From an uncultured bacterium (lineage in GTDB: Bacteria > Bacillota > Clostridia > Oscillospirales > Oscillospiraceae): DNA of 55,916 nucleotides. A program made the translations under genes and the position numbers. The stretch covers positions 1-55,916 of the forward strand of contig CASFCS010000023.1 in NCBI GenBank assembly GCA_949293245.1, in the 5' to 3' direction. The notes beneath the pieces are model-generated. The model searched no databases. It was not told the DNA's origin and saw only the letters and a list, made by a program, of their open reading frames with translations. Below are positions 23,644 through 30,139 of the stretch, piece after piece. How positions within the stretch are numbered: position 1 is the stretch's first letter; the number at the start of each line of letters is the position of its first letter.

Positions 23644-23856
23644 ATGATAAATCGAATGATTGCAGTACGACACGACCACGACGAAACACAGCGAGATTTG
23701 GCTCAAAGTATCGGGTGGCACCAAGTTCAGATTGCAAGATATGAAACGGGAAAAGTTACCCCGCCAATCAACTATTTGATTGCCTTCTGTGAGCATTACA
23801 ACGTGAGCGCAGACTATATCCTGGGGCTTCCCCGGGGCCTTGAATGGCCCAGATAG
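23644..23856 (+). CDS. XRE-family phage repressor
   Basis: 70-residue Cro/CI-type protein, essentially one helix-turn-helix domain: MIAVRHDHDETQRDLAQSIG then HQVQIARYETGKVTPP (recognition helix) and the typical NYLIAFCEHYNVSADYILGL end. AAAGGAGG precedes the ATG at 23644. Divergent from the structural genes, with palindromes in between, so it probably holds the prophage silent. The NERD gene follows after 9 bases. Confidence 0.85.
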   Translation: MINRMIAVRHDHDETQRDLAQSIGWHQVQIARYETGKVTPPINYLIAFCEHYNVSADYILGLPRGLEWPR

Positions 23857-23865
23857 GAGGAGCGC

Positions 23866-24519
23866 ATGGGACTTTGGCGGCAACTGATCGGGGAGGAGCC
23901 CGATATCTTCGAGAAGATCTTCCATGTCCTCAAACATGGAAGCGACACCGGCGAAATTGGAGAGTGGCTGACGGAATATGCCCTGAAATCCCTGGGCGGA
24001 GAATACCTGATTTTCCGAAACCTCTATCTTCCCTACCGTGGACGGACCAGCGAACTGGATATCCTGTTCCTTCATGAGCGAGGCATTTACATCCTGGAGA
24101 GCAAGAACTACAGCGGCTGGATCTTCGGACGCCAGACGGACAAGTATTGGACACAGTGCCTGAACAAAAAGGAGCGGAACAGATTTTACAACCCGATCCT
24201 TCAGAACCAGACCCACATAAAAGCGCTTTCTCAGTACCTCAGCCTTCCCGGCGACTCCATCAAATCCATCATTGTGTTCAGTGAACGCTGCGAGCTGAAA
24301 TCTGTTCCGCCGTCCAGTGAAACGGTATTGATCTGCCAGCGTCAAGAACTGCTCAAATTACTGAAAGCGGATCTCACCCAGAGGCCGGTCCTCTATGACC
24401 ATGACACCCTCCAGCGCTTCCGAGCCCAGCTGGAACCATGCGGCAATAAGAGCCAGGAGGAGAAGGCAGCGCATATACAAAACCTGCAGAACGCCCACGG
24501 GGCGGGACGAAGAGAATAA
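23866..24519 (+). CDS. NERD-domain nuclease-related protein
   Basis: 217 residues. The NERD domain (about residues 25-140) shows the PD-(D/E)xK-like set: Glu in GEIGEWLTEYAL, Asp in GRTSELDILFLHERG, and ESKNYSGW, where E-x-K is the catalytic pair. The C-terminal 70 residues are helical and unassigned. It sits directly behind the repressor gene with GGAGGAG ahead of the ATG, an accessory position in the phage map. Possible roles: DNA processing, superinfection exclusion or defence against other phages; none is shown by sequence. Confidence 0.8.
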   Translation: MGLWRQLIGEEPDIFEKIFHVLKHGSDTGEIGEWLTEYALKSLGGEYLIFRNLYLPYRGRTSELDILFLHERGIYILESKNYSGWIFGRQTDKYWTQCLNKKERNRFYNPILQNQTHIKALSQYLSLPGDSIKSIIVFSERCELKSVPPSSETVLICQRQELLKLLKADLTQRPVLYDHDTLQRFRAQLEPCGNKSQEEKAAHIQNLQNAHGAGRRE

Positions 24520-24548
24520 GGTATCGCCTGCGGCGATGTGACACAAAA

Positions 24549-24627
24549 ACTCCAGACTGTCAAGGTCGGGTAGTATTTCCTTCCGTGAGACGGAAATCTC
24601 CACCCTTCCCCCTTGACAGCCTGGAGT
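24549..24627. other. Long nested hairpin in the phage intergenic region
   Basis: ACTCCAG-A-CTGTCAAGG (24549-24565) pairs with CCTTGACAG-C-CTGGAGT (24611-24627). Inside are GGGT/ACCC and a perfect TTCCGT-GAG-ACGGAA hairpin with ATT/AAT flanks. On single-stranded DNA this forms one large fold, as expected for an inovirus packaging signal or replication origin. Confidence 0.55.
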
Positions 24628-24648
24628 ATTTGCGTCTCCAGGGGGCAA

Positions 24649-24670
24649 CAAAGCTCGCGAGCGAGCTTTG
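24649..24670. repeat. Perfect palindrome CAAAGCTCGC-GA-GCGAGCTTTG
   Basis: A 10-bp stem hairpin just after the large fold, in the same intergenic region. Between 24671 and 24830 no gene is seen; it is AT-rich. Confidence 0.5.
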
Positions 24671-24830
24671 CTATCACCAATCTTTTATTTTGGGAGCAGG
24701 AGGAGGTGAAAAACTAAGTGAGATACTGTGATTTAGGGTTCATTCTACAAGATTGTGAAATCGCTAGGGAAGAAGGTCCTTCCTGGTGCTGTTTATCTTG
24801 CCCCTATTTTATAGGCGAAGAAGAATAATA

Positions 24831-24878
24831 AAAAGGACCGTTCCGGAGGTGGCTAGCCCGGGACGGTCCTTTTGGTTT
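24831..24878. terminator. Bidirectional terminator at the right end of the phage
   Basis: AAAAGGACCGT (24831-24841) pairs with ACGGTCCTTTT (24863-24873), with A-rich sequence before and T-rich sequence after. It can end the XRE-NERD transcript and, in the circular phage, the rep transcript. Confidence 0.8.
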
Positions 24879-24884
24879 CTCACA

Positions 24885-24918
24885 AAGCCTGAGAATCGTT
24901 TTTATTTTGTTGAGTTGG
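24885..24918. other. Right attachment site
   Basis: AAGCCTGAGAATCG, then TTTTTA and TTTTGTTGAGTTGG as at the left end. Only the centre and one arm match the left site; the other arm is phage-specific. Confidence 0.55.
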
Positions 24919-25149
24919 ATGTATACCCCCTGGGCCTCCTCCCTGGATCAGCGACTTCACCCGGCACAGCCAGTCCTGCTCATCCATGCGCCGTGAGATA
25001 TCTTCATAATAGCATTTGCTCCCCAGGCTGGCAAGCAGCTGCCGGTACTTGGCCGACCGCTTTGCCCCGCACGGCCGCAGCTTCCGCACGAACTCTTCCA
25101 GACCCACAATGTCCAGGTACGTCAGCACGGCGGCCCCGGCCTGGCCCAG
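24899..25149. repeat. Right copy of the 251-bp direct repeat
   Basis: See left copy at 18580-18830; about 97 percent identical by eye. Confidence 0.9.
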
Positions 25150-25220
25150 GCAGAAACCGTTCCCAGTACCCATACATAGAATGCTGTGATCCGTCCTGCA
25201 GAATTGCCGCCGTACAAAAC

Positions 25221-25252
25221 GGAAAAGCCCGGCAGATCCCGCCGGGCTTTTC
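25221..25252 (-). terminator. Terminator of the lipoprotein gene
   Basis: AAAAGCCCGGC (25223-25233), loop of 7, GCCGGGCTTTT (25241-25251); also usable in the plus direction. Confidence 0.82.
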
Positions 25253-25282
25253 ACGAACTGTTTTCTCTTGTGGGCGCTCTGT

Positions 25283-26506
25283 TCACTCCAAAAGCAGCCG
25301 TGCTGTGGCACTATACTGGTCTACCTCTACGGTGACGCCCAACAGCTGCTCCAGATCTTCCAGCGTGAAGGCCCGGCCAGAGACGGTGCCGTTGTTCCGC
25401 CCATCCGGCTCGTCCAGGATGAGGGTCTGGCCGTTTCGGGTCACCAGCAGATTCTGGAAGTTGTGCTCCTGGTCCAGCAGCAATGTGGCCGTCCAGGTGT
25501 CCTCCCTGATGGTCCACTCCGAGCCGTCCTCCGTACACTGGTAGGAGCCTCCCAGAGCCTCCACCAGTGCAGCAAAGGCGCCTCGGTCGGAGTAATTGTA
25601 GGGGAATTCTTCGTAGTCCTGGCAGGGGTCCAGGCTGCTGATCCAGTATTTCCGGCTATTCAGGTCAAACCTGAAACCGTATTGATGCTCCGGCTCCGGG
25701 GCAAGCCCCTCCACCCTCAGATAGCCAGCTGGGTACTGGTAGAGGAACTGGTCGGGGAGATCGTAATAAGGCATGCGGCCGGTCTTGACCTCATCGGCCA
25801 GATTCCACTGGAGCCGCCAGGCCAGGTCCTCCCCATCCAGCCGCTGCTCCTCCCCACCCCGGGTGAGGGACACCGCCATAAGGCGGTAGCGATAATTGCT
25901 CTGCCAGGACTCCCCTTCCGAATCCGGGTCCTCCATCCCCGGGGTAGGTTTGAGATAGAGGTACACCCACGCATCGTTAGAGGTGTAGGTGGTGTCACGA
26001 AAGTCTCCCTCCATGTCCACCGCCCGGTCCAGCTCTGCCACCAGCTGGGCAGCCTGGGGGAGCTGCAGGTAATCCTCCACCCCCAGGTCGATGCCGGAAT
26101 TGGCCTGTGAGAAGTCCCATACAAATGGACTTCCTTCCAGGACTGCCCGGATCTCCGCCTCCTTGAACGCAATCCGCCGCTGGGCGTAGTCATCTGTGAT
26201 GCCCTTGGAGTAAAAAGCAGTGGTGGTGGCGTCGATGCCGATATGGTAGGAATAGGTGCTCACCGAGAAGGACATGCCATCACTGTTTTCAAACTGGTAG
26301 ACATAGACCAGGTTCTTCTCCTCGGTGTCGTCCTCATAGGAACTGCGCTGGGTGAGGCGGTAGTCCGGGCCGTACACCGAGCGGATGTAGGAGACGATCT
26401 CCTCCTCGCTGTAGTAGACCGGCTCCGTAGAGCAGCCAGCCAATGGGAGACAGGCCAGCAGGACTAAAATCAGCAGCAAAAATCGGGCTGCACTCCGTCT
26501 TCGCAT
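25283..26506 (-). CDS. Lipoprotein of unknown function
   Basis: 407 residues. The signal peptide ends in lipobox LAGC (Cys25), so it is anchored on the outer face of the membrane. The body has repeated Tyr/Asp-rich strands (YRLTQRSSYEDDTEEKNLVY; QYGFRFDLNSRKYWISSL) and ends with an FTLEDLEQLLGVTVEVDQYS segment resembling the end of Cu-amine-oxidase-N-like domains, a weak likeness only. AAGGCGG precedes the ATG at 26506. It is the first intact host gene to the right of the prophage. Confidence 0.75.
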   Translation of the reverse strand: MRRRSAARFLLLILVLLACLPLAGCSTEPVYYSEEEIVSYIRSVYGPDYRLTQRSSYEDDTEEKNLVYVYQFENSDGMSFSVSTYSYHIGIDATTTAFYSKGITDDYAQRRIAFKEAEIRAVLEGSPFVWDFSQANSGIDLGVEDYLQLPQAAQLVAELDRAVDMEGDFRDTTYTSNDAWVYLYLKPTPGMEDPDSEGESWQSNYRYRLMAVSLTRGGEEQRLDGEDLAWRLQWNLADEVKTGRMPYYDLPDQFLYQYPAGYLRVEGLAPEPEHQYGFRFDLNSRKYWISSLDPCQDYEEFPYNYSDRGAFAALVEALGGSYQCTEDGSEWTIREDTWTATLLLDQEHNFQNLLVTRNGQTLILDEPDGRNNGTVSGRAFTLEDLEQLLGVTVEVDQYSATARLLLE

Positions 26507-26711
26507 AAAAGATCACCGCCTTGTTAATATCAGATCTCTGTCTGGTCATGATTATAGCACAGACCCCTGCCCATGAACAGCCTGTGACGGTTTGTCATTC
26601 TTCCCCGCTTGTCTCTGCAATGCAAGGGGCTTTCTAGTTTTCTATGCTCTGTCTGCTGCATTCCCCACTTCTTAATATAATATTAAAAATTATATTTCGT
26701 CATTTTTAACA

Positions 26712-26740
26712 TTGATATTTTTGGAGGCAACTGGTATACT
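26712..26740 (+). promoter_or_regulatory. Promoter of the hemolysin-III-family gene
   Basis: TTGATA (26712-26717), 17-base spacer, TATACT (26735-26740). The gap 26507-26711 is AT-rich and holds nothing else recognised. Confidence 0.6.
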
Positions 26741-26786
26741 AGGACCATCAACAGTCCACACTGTACCCTAAGGAGTGGTGATCGAT

Positions 26787-27542
26787 ATGGATGAAATTAT
26801 GCGCGAGCAGGAGCTTTCCCTGCCCCAGTGCTGCTGGACCCGGGCAAAAAAGACCCGGTTGTCCGCTGCCCCTCAGGAGAAGGGGCGTGACCCATATGAC
26901 GGCCTGCGCCCCTGGTCGGCTATTACCCACGGCGTGGGGATTTTGCTGGGTGTGATCGGCACCGCCCTGCTGGTGGTGGGCACCCTGCTGCAGGGGGGCG
27001 ACGTGTGGAAGCTGGTCTCCTTCTCTATCTACGGGTTCGGCATGATGGCCCTTTACACTGCCAGCACCCTGTACCACTGCCTCAACGGCTCGGTGGCCCG
27101 GCGGGTGGGCCTGCGGAAGCTGGACCACTCCTCCATTTATATCCTCATTGCCGGCACCTACACCCCCATCTGCCTCATCGCCCTGCGGGGCCCCTGGGGC
27201 TGGTCCCTCTTCGGCGTCATCTGGGCCCTGGCTATTATGGGTATTTTCCTCTCCATCGCCTGGATCAACGCCCCCCGGTGGGTCACCTCCGGTATCTATC
27301 TCTTCATGGGCTGGCTGTCGGTGATCGCCCTGTACCCCATGTGGCTTACGCTGGGCATGCGGGGCCTCTTCTGGCTGGTGCTGGGCGGAATCTTGTACAC
27401 CGTGGGCGGCGTGCTCTATGCCCTGAAGTGGCCTGGCCGAGACAATCCCCGCTTCGGCTGCCACGAGATCTTCCATGTTTTTATCCTGCTGGGCTCCATC
27501 GCCCATTTCATGATGATGTGGAACGTGGTGCTTCCTCTGTAA
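26787..27542 (+). CDS. Hemolysin III family (PAQR/YqfA-like) membrane protein
   Basis: 251 residues; after a 45-residue polar N-terminus come seven membrane segments. Family signatures: PWSAITHGVGILLGVIG, YTASTLYHCLNG, RKLDHSSIYILIAGTYTPICL with the metal-site His and Asp, and the closing FGCHEIFHVFILLGSIAHF with two more His. These residues form a buried metal site in PAQR proteins, related to ceramidases. The ATG at 26787 follows AGGAG by 11 bases; in-frame GTGs at 26775 and 26778 overlap that site. Real activity unknown despite the name. Confidence 0.88.
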   Translation: MDEIMREQELSLPQCCWTRAKKTRLSAAPQEKGRDPYDGLRPWSAITHGVGILLGVIGTALLVVGTLLQGGDVWKLVSFSIYGFGMMALYTASTLYHCLNGSVARRVGLRKLDHSSIYILIAGTYTPICLIALRGPWGWSLFGVIWALAIMGIFLSIAWINAPRWVTSGIYLFMGWLSVIALYPMWLTLGMRGLFWLVLGGILYTVGGVLYALKWPGRDNPRFGCHEIFHVFILLGSIAHFMMMWNVVLPL

Positions 27543-27561
27543 AAACAACAGTTTACCCATG

Positions 27562-27595
27562 GGGGCTGCCGCCACAGACGGCAGCCCCCTTTTGA
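27562..27595 (+). terminator. Terminator after the hemolysin-III-family gene
   Basis: GGGGGCTGCCG (27562-27572) and CGGCAGCCCCC (27580-27590), then TTTTG. Confidence 0.85.
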
Positions 27596-27618
27596 CAGCG
27601 GGAAAACCGCCCGGATGC

Positions 27619-27718
27619 GTTCCCTCCCCGTTGGGAGCGTGGATTGAAATTGCAACGTCAACACCGACGGCAGCGCCAACAGCAACGTCGCTCCACCTCT
27701 AGGAGCGTGGGTTGAAAT
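27619..27718. CRISPR. Two-repeat fossil of a type I-C-like CRISPR array
   Basis: Two 32-base units: 27619-27650 ends GGGAGCGTGGATTGAAAT and 27687-27718 begins GTCGCTCC and ends AGGAGCGTGGGTTGAAAT. Both resemble the type I-C repeat family (GTCGCTCC...GGAGCGTGGATTGAAAT, recalled). They differ from each other in the 5' half and near the end, so the array is degenerate. The single 36-base spacer is 27651-27686; any sequence after 27718 is not followed by a third repeat. No cas genes are in the window. Confidence 0.7.
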
Positions 27719-27824
27719 CATGTCTTGGTCACAATCAGGATGGCAGCGGCAGCGGCCTAAGAAAATTCTAAGGAGTTCTATAGCTTTTCTCCGGTATGGC
27801 AAAAGGAAAAAGAAACACTCTCAC

Positions 27825-27872
27825 CGCCTTGTTTTGATACCATCAAAGGGTCAAAACAAGGCGATCTTTTTT
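27825..27872 (+). promoter_or_regulatory. Terminator-like hairpin in the leader of the vanG-type operon
   Basis: CGCCTTGTTTTGA (27825-27837) pairs perfectly with TCAAAACAAGGCG (27851-27863), followed by ATCTTTTTT, then GGGGAGGC and the ligase ATG only 17 bases after the T-run. It either ends an upstream transcript or works as an attenuator for the operon. No promoter with good spacing is seen between the hairpin and the gene, which favours attenuation. Confidence 0.6.
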
Positions 27873-27889
27873 GGGGAGGCAGAGACTTT

Positions 27890-28927
27890 ATGAAACGGAT
27901 TCTGGTTATGTTCGGCGGCTGCTCCACGGAGTACGGCGTGTCCCTCCAGTCGGCCCACGCGGTGCTTTCCCATCTGGACGGCGCCCGCTATCAGCCTGTC
28001 ATGGTGGGCATTACCCGGCAGGGGGCCTGGCGGTACTACACCGGCCCCCTGGAGCGCATCCTCACCGACCTCTGGCAGGACAGGGACTGCGTCCCCTGCA
28101 CCCTCTCGCTGGACCGGGGATCCAGGCAGCTCGTGCTGCTGGACGGTTCCGGTGGGCAGATCCCCTTCGACGTAGCCCTGCCGGTGCTCCACGGGAAAAA
28201 CGGGGAGGACGGCACCCTCCAGGGCCTGCTGGAGCTGGCGGGCATTCCGGTGGCAGGCTGCGGCACCCTGTGTAGCGCCCTGTGTATGGACAAGGACCGG
28301 GCCCACAAGCTGGCCGCCCTGGCGGGGGTGGCGGTGCCCCGCAGCGCCCTCTTTCGCCGGGGCGCCCGCCAGGAGGAGCTTCTGGCCGCCGCCCGCTCCC
28401 TGGGCTTCCCGCTGTTCGTCAAGCCGGTGCGGGCGGGCTCCTCCTTCGGCATTACCCGGGTGACGGAGGAGGCCGCCCTCCCCGCCGCGGCAAAGGATGC
28501 CTTTGCCCACGACCGGGAGATCCTGCTGGAGGAGGCAGTGCCGGGTTTTGAGGTGGGGTGCGCCGTGCTGGGCACGGAGGTTCTCACAGTGGGGGCTGTG
28601 GACGAGATTCAGCTCTCCCAGGGGTTTTTCGACTTTACGGAAAAATATACCCTCAGGACCTCCGCCATCCACTGCCCCGCCCGCATCTCCCCCGCCCTGG
28701 CCCGGGAGGTGCAGGACACTGCCAGGGTCCTCTACCGGGCTTTGGACTGCAAGGGCTTTGCCCGGGTGGACCTATTCCTCACGCCGGAGGGCAAGCTGGT
28801 CTTCAATGAGGTCAATACCATTCCAGGATTCACTGCCCACAGCCGCTACCCCAACATGATGAAGGCCGCCGGGCTGGATTTCACCGCCCTGCTCACCCGC
28901 ATCATCGAGACGGAGGGAGAGGAATGA
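27890..28927 (+). CDS. vanG: VanG-type D-alanine--D-serine ligase
   Basis: ATP-grasp ligase of 345 residues making the D-Ala-D-Ser terminus of peptidoglycan precursors, which lowers vancomycin affinity. It closely follows my memory of VanG: STEYGVSLQSAHAVL, PVLHGKNGEDGTLQGLLELA, CGTLCSALCMDKDRAHKLAA, FVKPVRAGSSFGIT, EVNTIPGFTAHSRYPNMM. The omega loop FFDFTEKYTLRTS carries the EKY motif of the VanC/VanG branch. GGGGAGG precedes the ATG. The next gene overlaps by 4 bases. Whether the product is D-Ser or D-Ala in vivo needs assay; VanRS regulators and VanW are not in the window. Confidence 0.88.
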   Translation: MKRILVMFGGCSTEYGVSLQSAHAVLSHLDGARYQPVMVGITRQGAWRYYTGPLERILTDLWQDRDCVPCTLSLDRGSRQLVLLDGSGGQIPFDVALPVLHGKNGEDGTLQGLLELAGIPVAGCGTLCSALCMDKDRAHKLAALAGVAVPRSALFRRGARQEELLAAARSLGFPLFVKPVRAGSSFGITRVTEEAALPAAAKDAFAHDREILLEEAVPGFEVGCAVLGTEVLTVGAVDEIQLSQGFFDFTEKYTLRTSAIHCPARISPALAREVQDTARVLYRALDCKGFARVDLFLTPEGKLVFNEVNTIPGFTAHSRYPNMMKAAGLDFTALLTRIIETEGEE

Positions 28928-29661
28928 GCTCCGTCCAAGCCGGCCGGACCGTGACAGGCCCCCTGGTGCTGGTGAACGCCGACCACCCCCTCTCCCCTGC
29001 CCCGCCCCCGGATCTCCTCCCGCCGGACCCTTTGCGTCCGGAGGTACTGATGGAGCGGCGGGCCTCCCATCTCCTGCGGGCCTGCCTCCAGTCCATAGGG
29101 GGATTGGGGGCCATCCTCCCTGTGTCCGGCTGGAGGAGCCGGGAGGAGCAGCAGGCCATCTGGGACGACACCATGGCCCGTGAGGGGGCGGAATTTACCC
29201 ACAGCTATGTGGCCCGCCCGGGATGCAGCGAGCACCAGACCGGGCTGGCGGTAGACCTGGCCCAGGCCGCCCCCCACATCGACTTCATCCGCCCTCACTT
29301 CCCCCACACCGGGGTGTGCGGGACCTTCCGGCGGCGGGCGGCAGATTACGGCTTCATCGAGCGCTACCCCGCCGGCAAGGAGGCCGTCACCGGCATCGCC
29401 CACGAGCCCTGGCACTTCCGCTATGTGGGGGTGCCCCACGCCGGGATCATGGCCAGCCGGGGACTTGTTTTGGAGGAATACCTGGCACTGCTGCGGGAGG
29501 AGCACGTCGAGCGTCCCCTCACCTACCGCTCCGACTTCCGCACCTTCCAGATCCGCTACTGCCCGGCGGGGGAACTGGGGCCCGTACCTTTTGAGGGGGA
29601 GGGCTACCGGCAGATATCCGGGGACAACTGCGGCGGCCTGGTGGTCACCATCTGGAGGTGA
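28924..29661 (+). CDS. VanXY-type D,D-dipeptidase/D,D-carboxypeptidase
   Basis: M15B zinc peptidase of 245 residues that would remove D-Ala-D-Ala dipeptide and terminal D-Ala from precursors, the partner of a D-Ala-D-Ser ligase. Zinc ligands: SEHQTGLAVDLAQ (His, Asp) and the later HEPWHFRYVGVPH (Glu catalytic, His). SGWRSREEQQAIWDD is the family's first signature. There is no signal peptide or anchor at the N-terminus, which favours a cytoplasmic VanXY over an exported VanY. The C-terminal 60 residues form a YRSDFRTFQIRYCPAG domain also found in VanXY-G. Confidence 0.85.
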   Translation: MSSVQAGRTVTGPLVLVNADHPLSPAPPPDLLPPDPLRPEVLMERRASHLLRACLQSIGGLGAILPVSGWRSREEQQAIWDDTMAREGAEFTHSYVARPGCSEHQTGLAVDLAQAAPHIDFIRPHFPHTGVCGTFRRRAADYGFIERYPAGKEAVTGIAHEPWHFRYVGVPHAGIMASRGLVLEEYLALLREEHVERPLTYRSDFRTFQIRYCPAGELGPVPFEGEGYRQISGDNCGGLVVTIWR

Positions 29662-29665
29662 GGCC

Positions 29666-30139
29666 ATGGGACTGCGGGAATACTGCACCGACTGGTCCAA
29701 GGGGGACCAGCTGCGGGGCTTCTGGGCCCTTTACCGCCTGCGGAGCGCCGCCAGGCACAAGCTGACCCGGGACATCTGGACCTTTCTCCTCAACCGCTCC
29801 GCCCGTCGGCACGGGGGCTATGTGGGCCCCGGGGCGGTGATCTTGGGGCGGCCCGTGCTGCCCCACGGCCTCCACGGGGTCTATATCTCCCGGTATGCCA
29901 CCGTAGGGGCGGGATGCCGCATCTATCAGAATGTGACCATTGGGGAAATCCACGGACAGGCCCCCACCATCGGCTCCGGCTGCCTCATCGGGGCGGGGGC
30001 GGTGCTGGTGGGGGACATCCATATTGGGGACGGCGCAAAGATCGGCGCGGGGGCCGTGGTCCGGGAGGACATCCCGGCGGGCTGCACCGTGGTACCCCAG
30101 CCGCCCCTGGTGCTGAAACGGGGGGAGAAGCATGGATGA
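29666..30139 (+). CDS. Serine-acetyltransferase-like left-handed beta-helix protein
   Basis: 157 residues. After an N-terminal helical part (residues 1-45) come hexapeptide repeats (VGPGAVILGRPV, VTIGEIHGQAPTIGSGCLIG, VLVGDIHIGDGAKIGAGAV) and the tail DIPAGCTVVPQPPLV, as in CysE-type enzymes but much shorter. The canonical GTGVVIGETAVIG-like active site is replaced by YISRYATVGAGCRIYQNVTI, still with acetyl-CoA-type turns. GGAGGTGAGG precedes the ATG at 29666. Placed between VanXY and the racemase, it may act on serine or on a cell-wall intermediate; role unknown. Confidence 0.7.
   Translation: MGLREYCTDWSKGDQLRGFWALYRLRSAARHKLTRDIWTFLLNRSARRHGGYVGPGAVILGRPVLPHGLHGVYISRYATVGAGCRIYQNVTIGEIHGQAPTIGSGCLIGAGAVLVGDIHIGDGAKIGAGAVVREDIPAGCTVVPQPPLVLKRGEKHG

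Larger units (their letters stand above)
18580..24898. mobile_element. Integrated filamentous phage (inovirus), about 6.3 kb
   Basis: Between the direct repeats lies a compact module with the full inovirus logic: Rep_trans initiator, pVI-like, pIII-like and further secreted minor coat proteins, Zot/pI morphogenesis ATPase, a small coat-like membrane protein followed by a terminator, an SSB-like small protein, a divergent XRE repressor gene and a hairpin-rich intergenic region. Structural genes overlap tightly on the minus strand. Size (6319 bp repeat to repeat) is in the usual 5-9 kb inovirus range. No transposase is present. The host is a Clostridium-type Gram-positive, where described filamentous phages are few; this last point is from memory. 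Confidence 0.88.
24880..25222 (-). pseudogene. Fossil of a second inovirus rep gene (3' part)
   Basis: 24899-25149 matches the 3' end of rep; then a deletion of about 72 bp relative to rep, then CAGAAACCGTTCCCAGTA identical to rep around 18903-18920, and diverged traces (GATCCGT, ACAAAACGGA) to about 25222. The upstream frame is unrelated. So the right repeat is part of an older, decaying copy, while its C-terminus (TQQNKNDSQAL) is intact because it belongs to the resident phage circle. Confidence 0.75.

Noticed and set aside
27651-27686. CRISPR spacer targeting the resident inovirus adsorption gene
   Set aside because: Both can be read as similar Asn/Asp/Gly-rich peptides, but the bases share only about ten in a row, not a protospacer match.
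27416-27802. Minus-strand ORF containing ISTHAPRGG and FQSTLPTGRER
   Set aside because: These are well-known spurious translations of type I-C CRISPR repeats; the DNA is the CRISPR relic.
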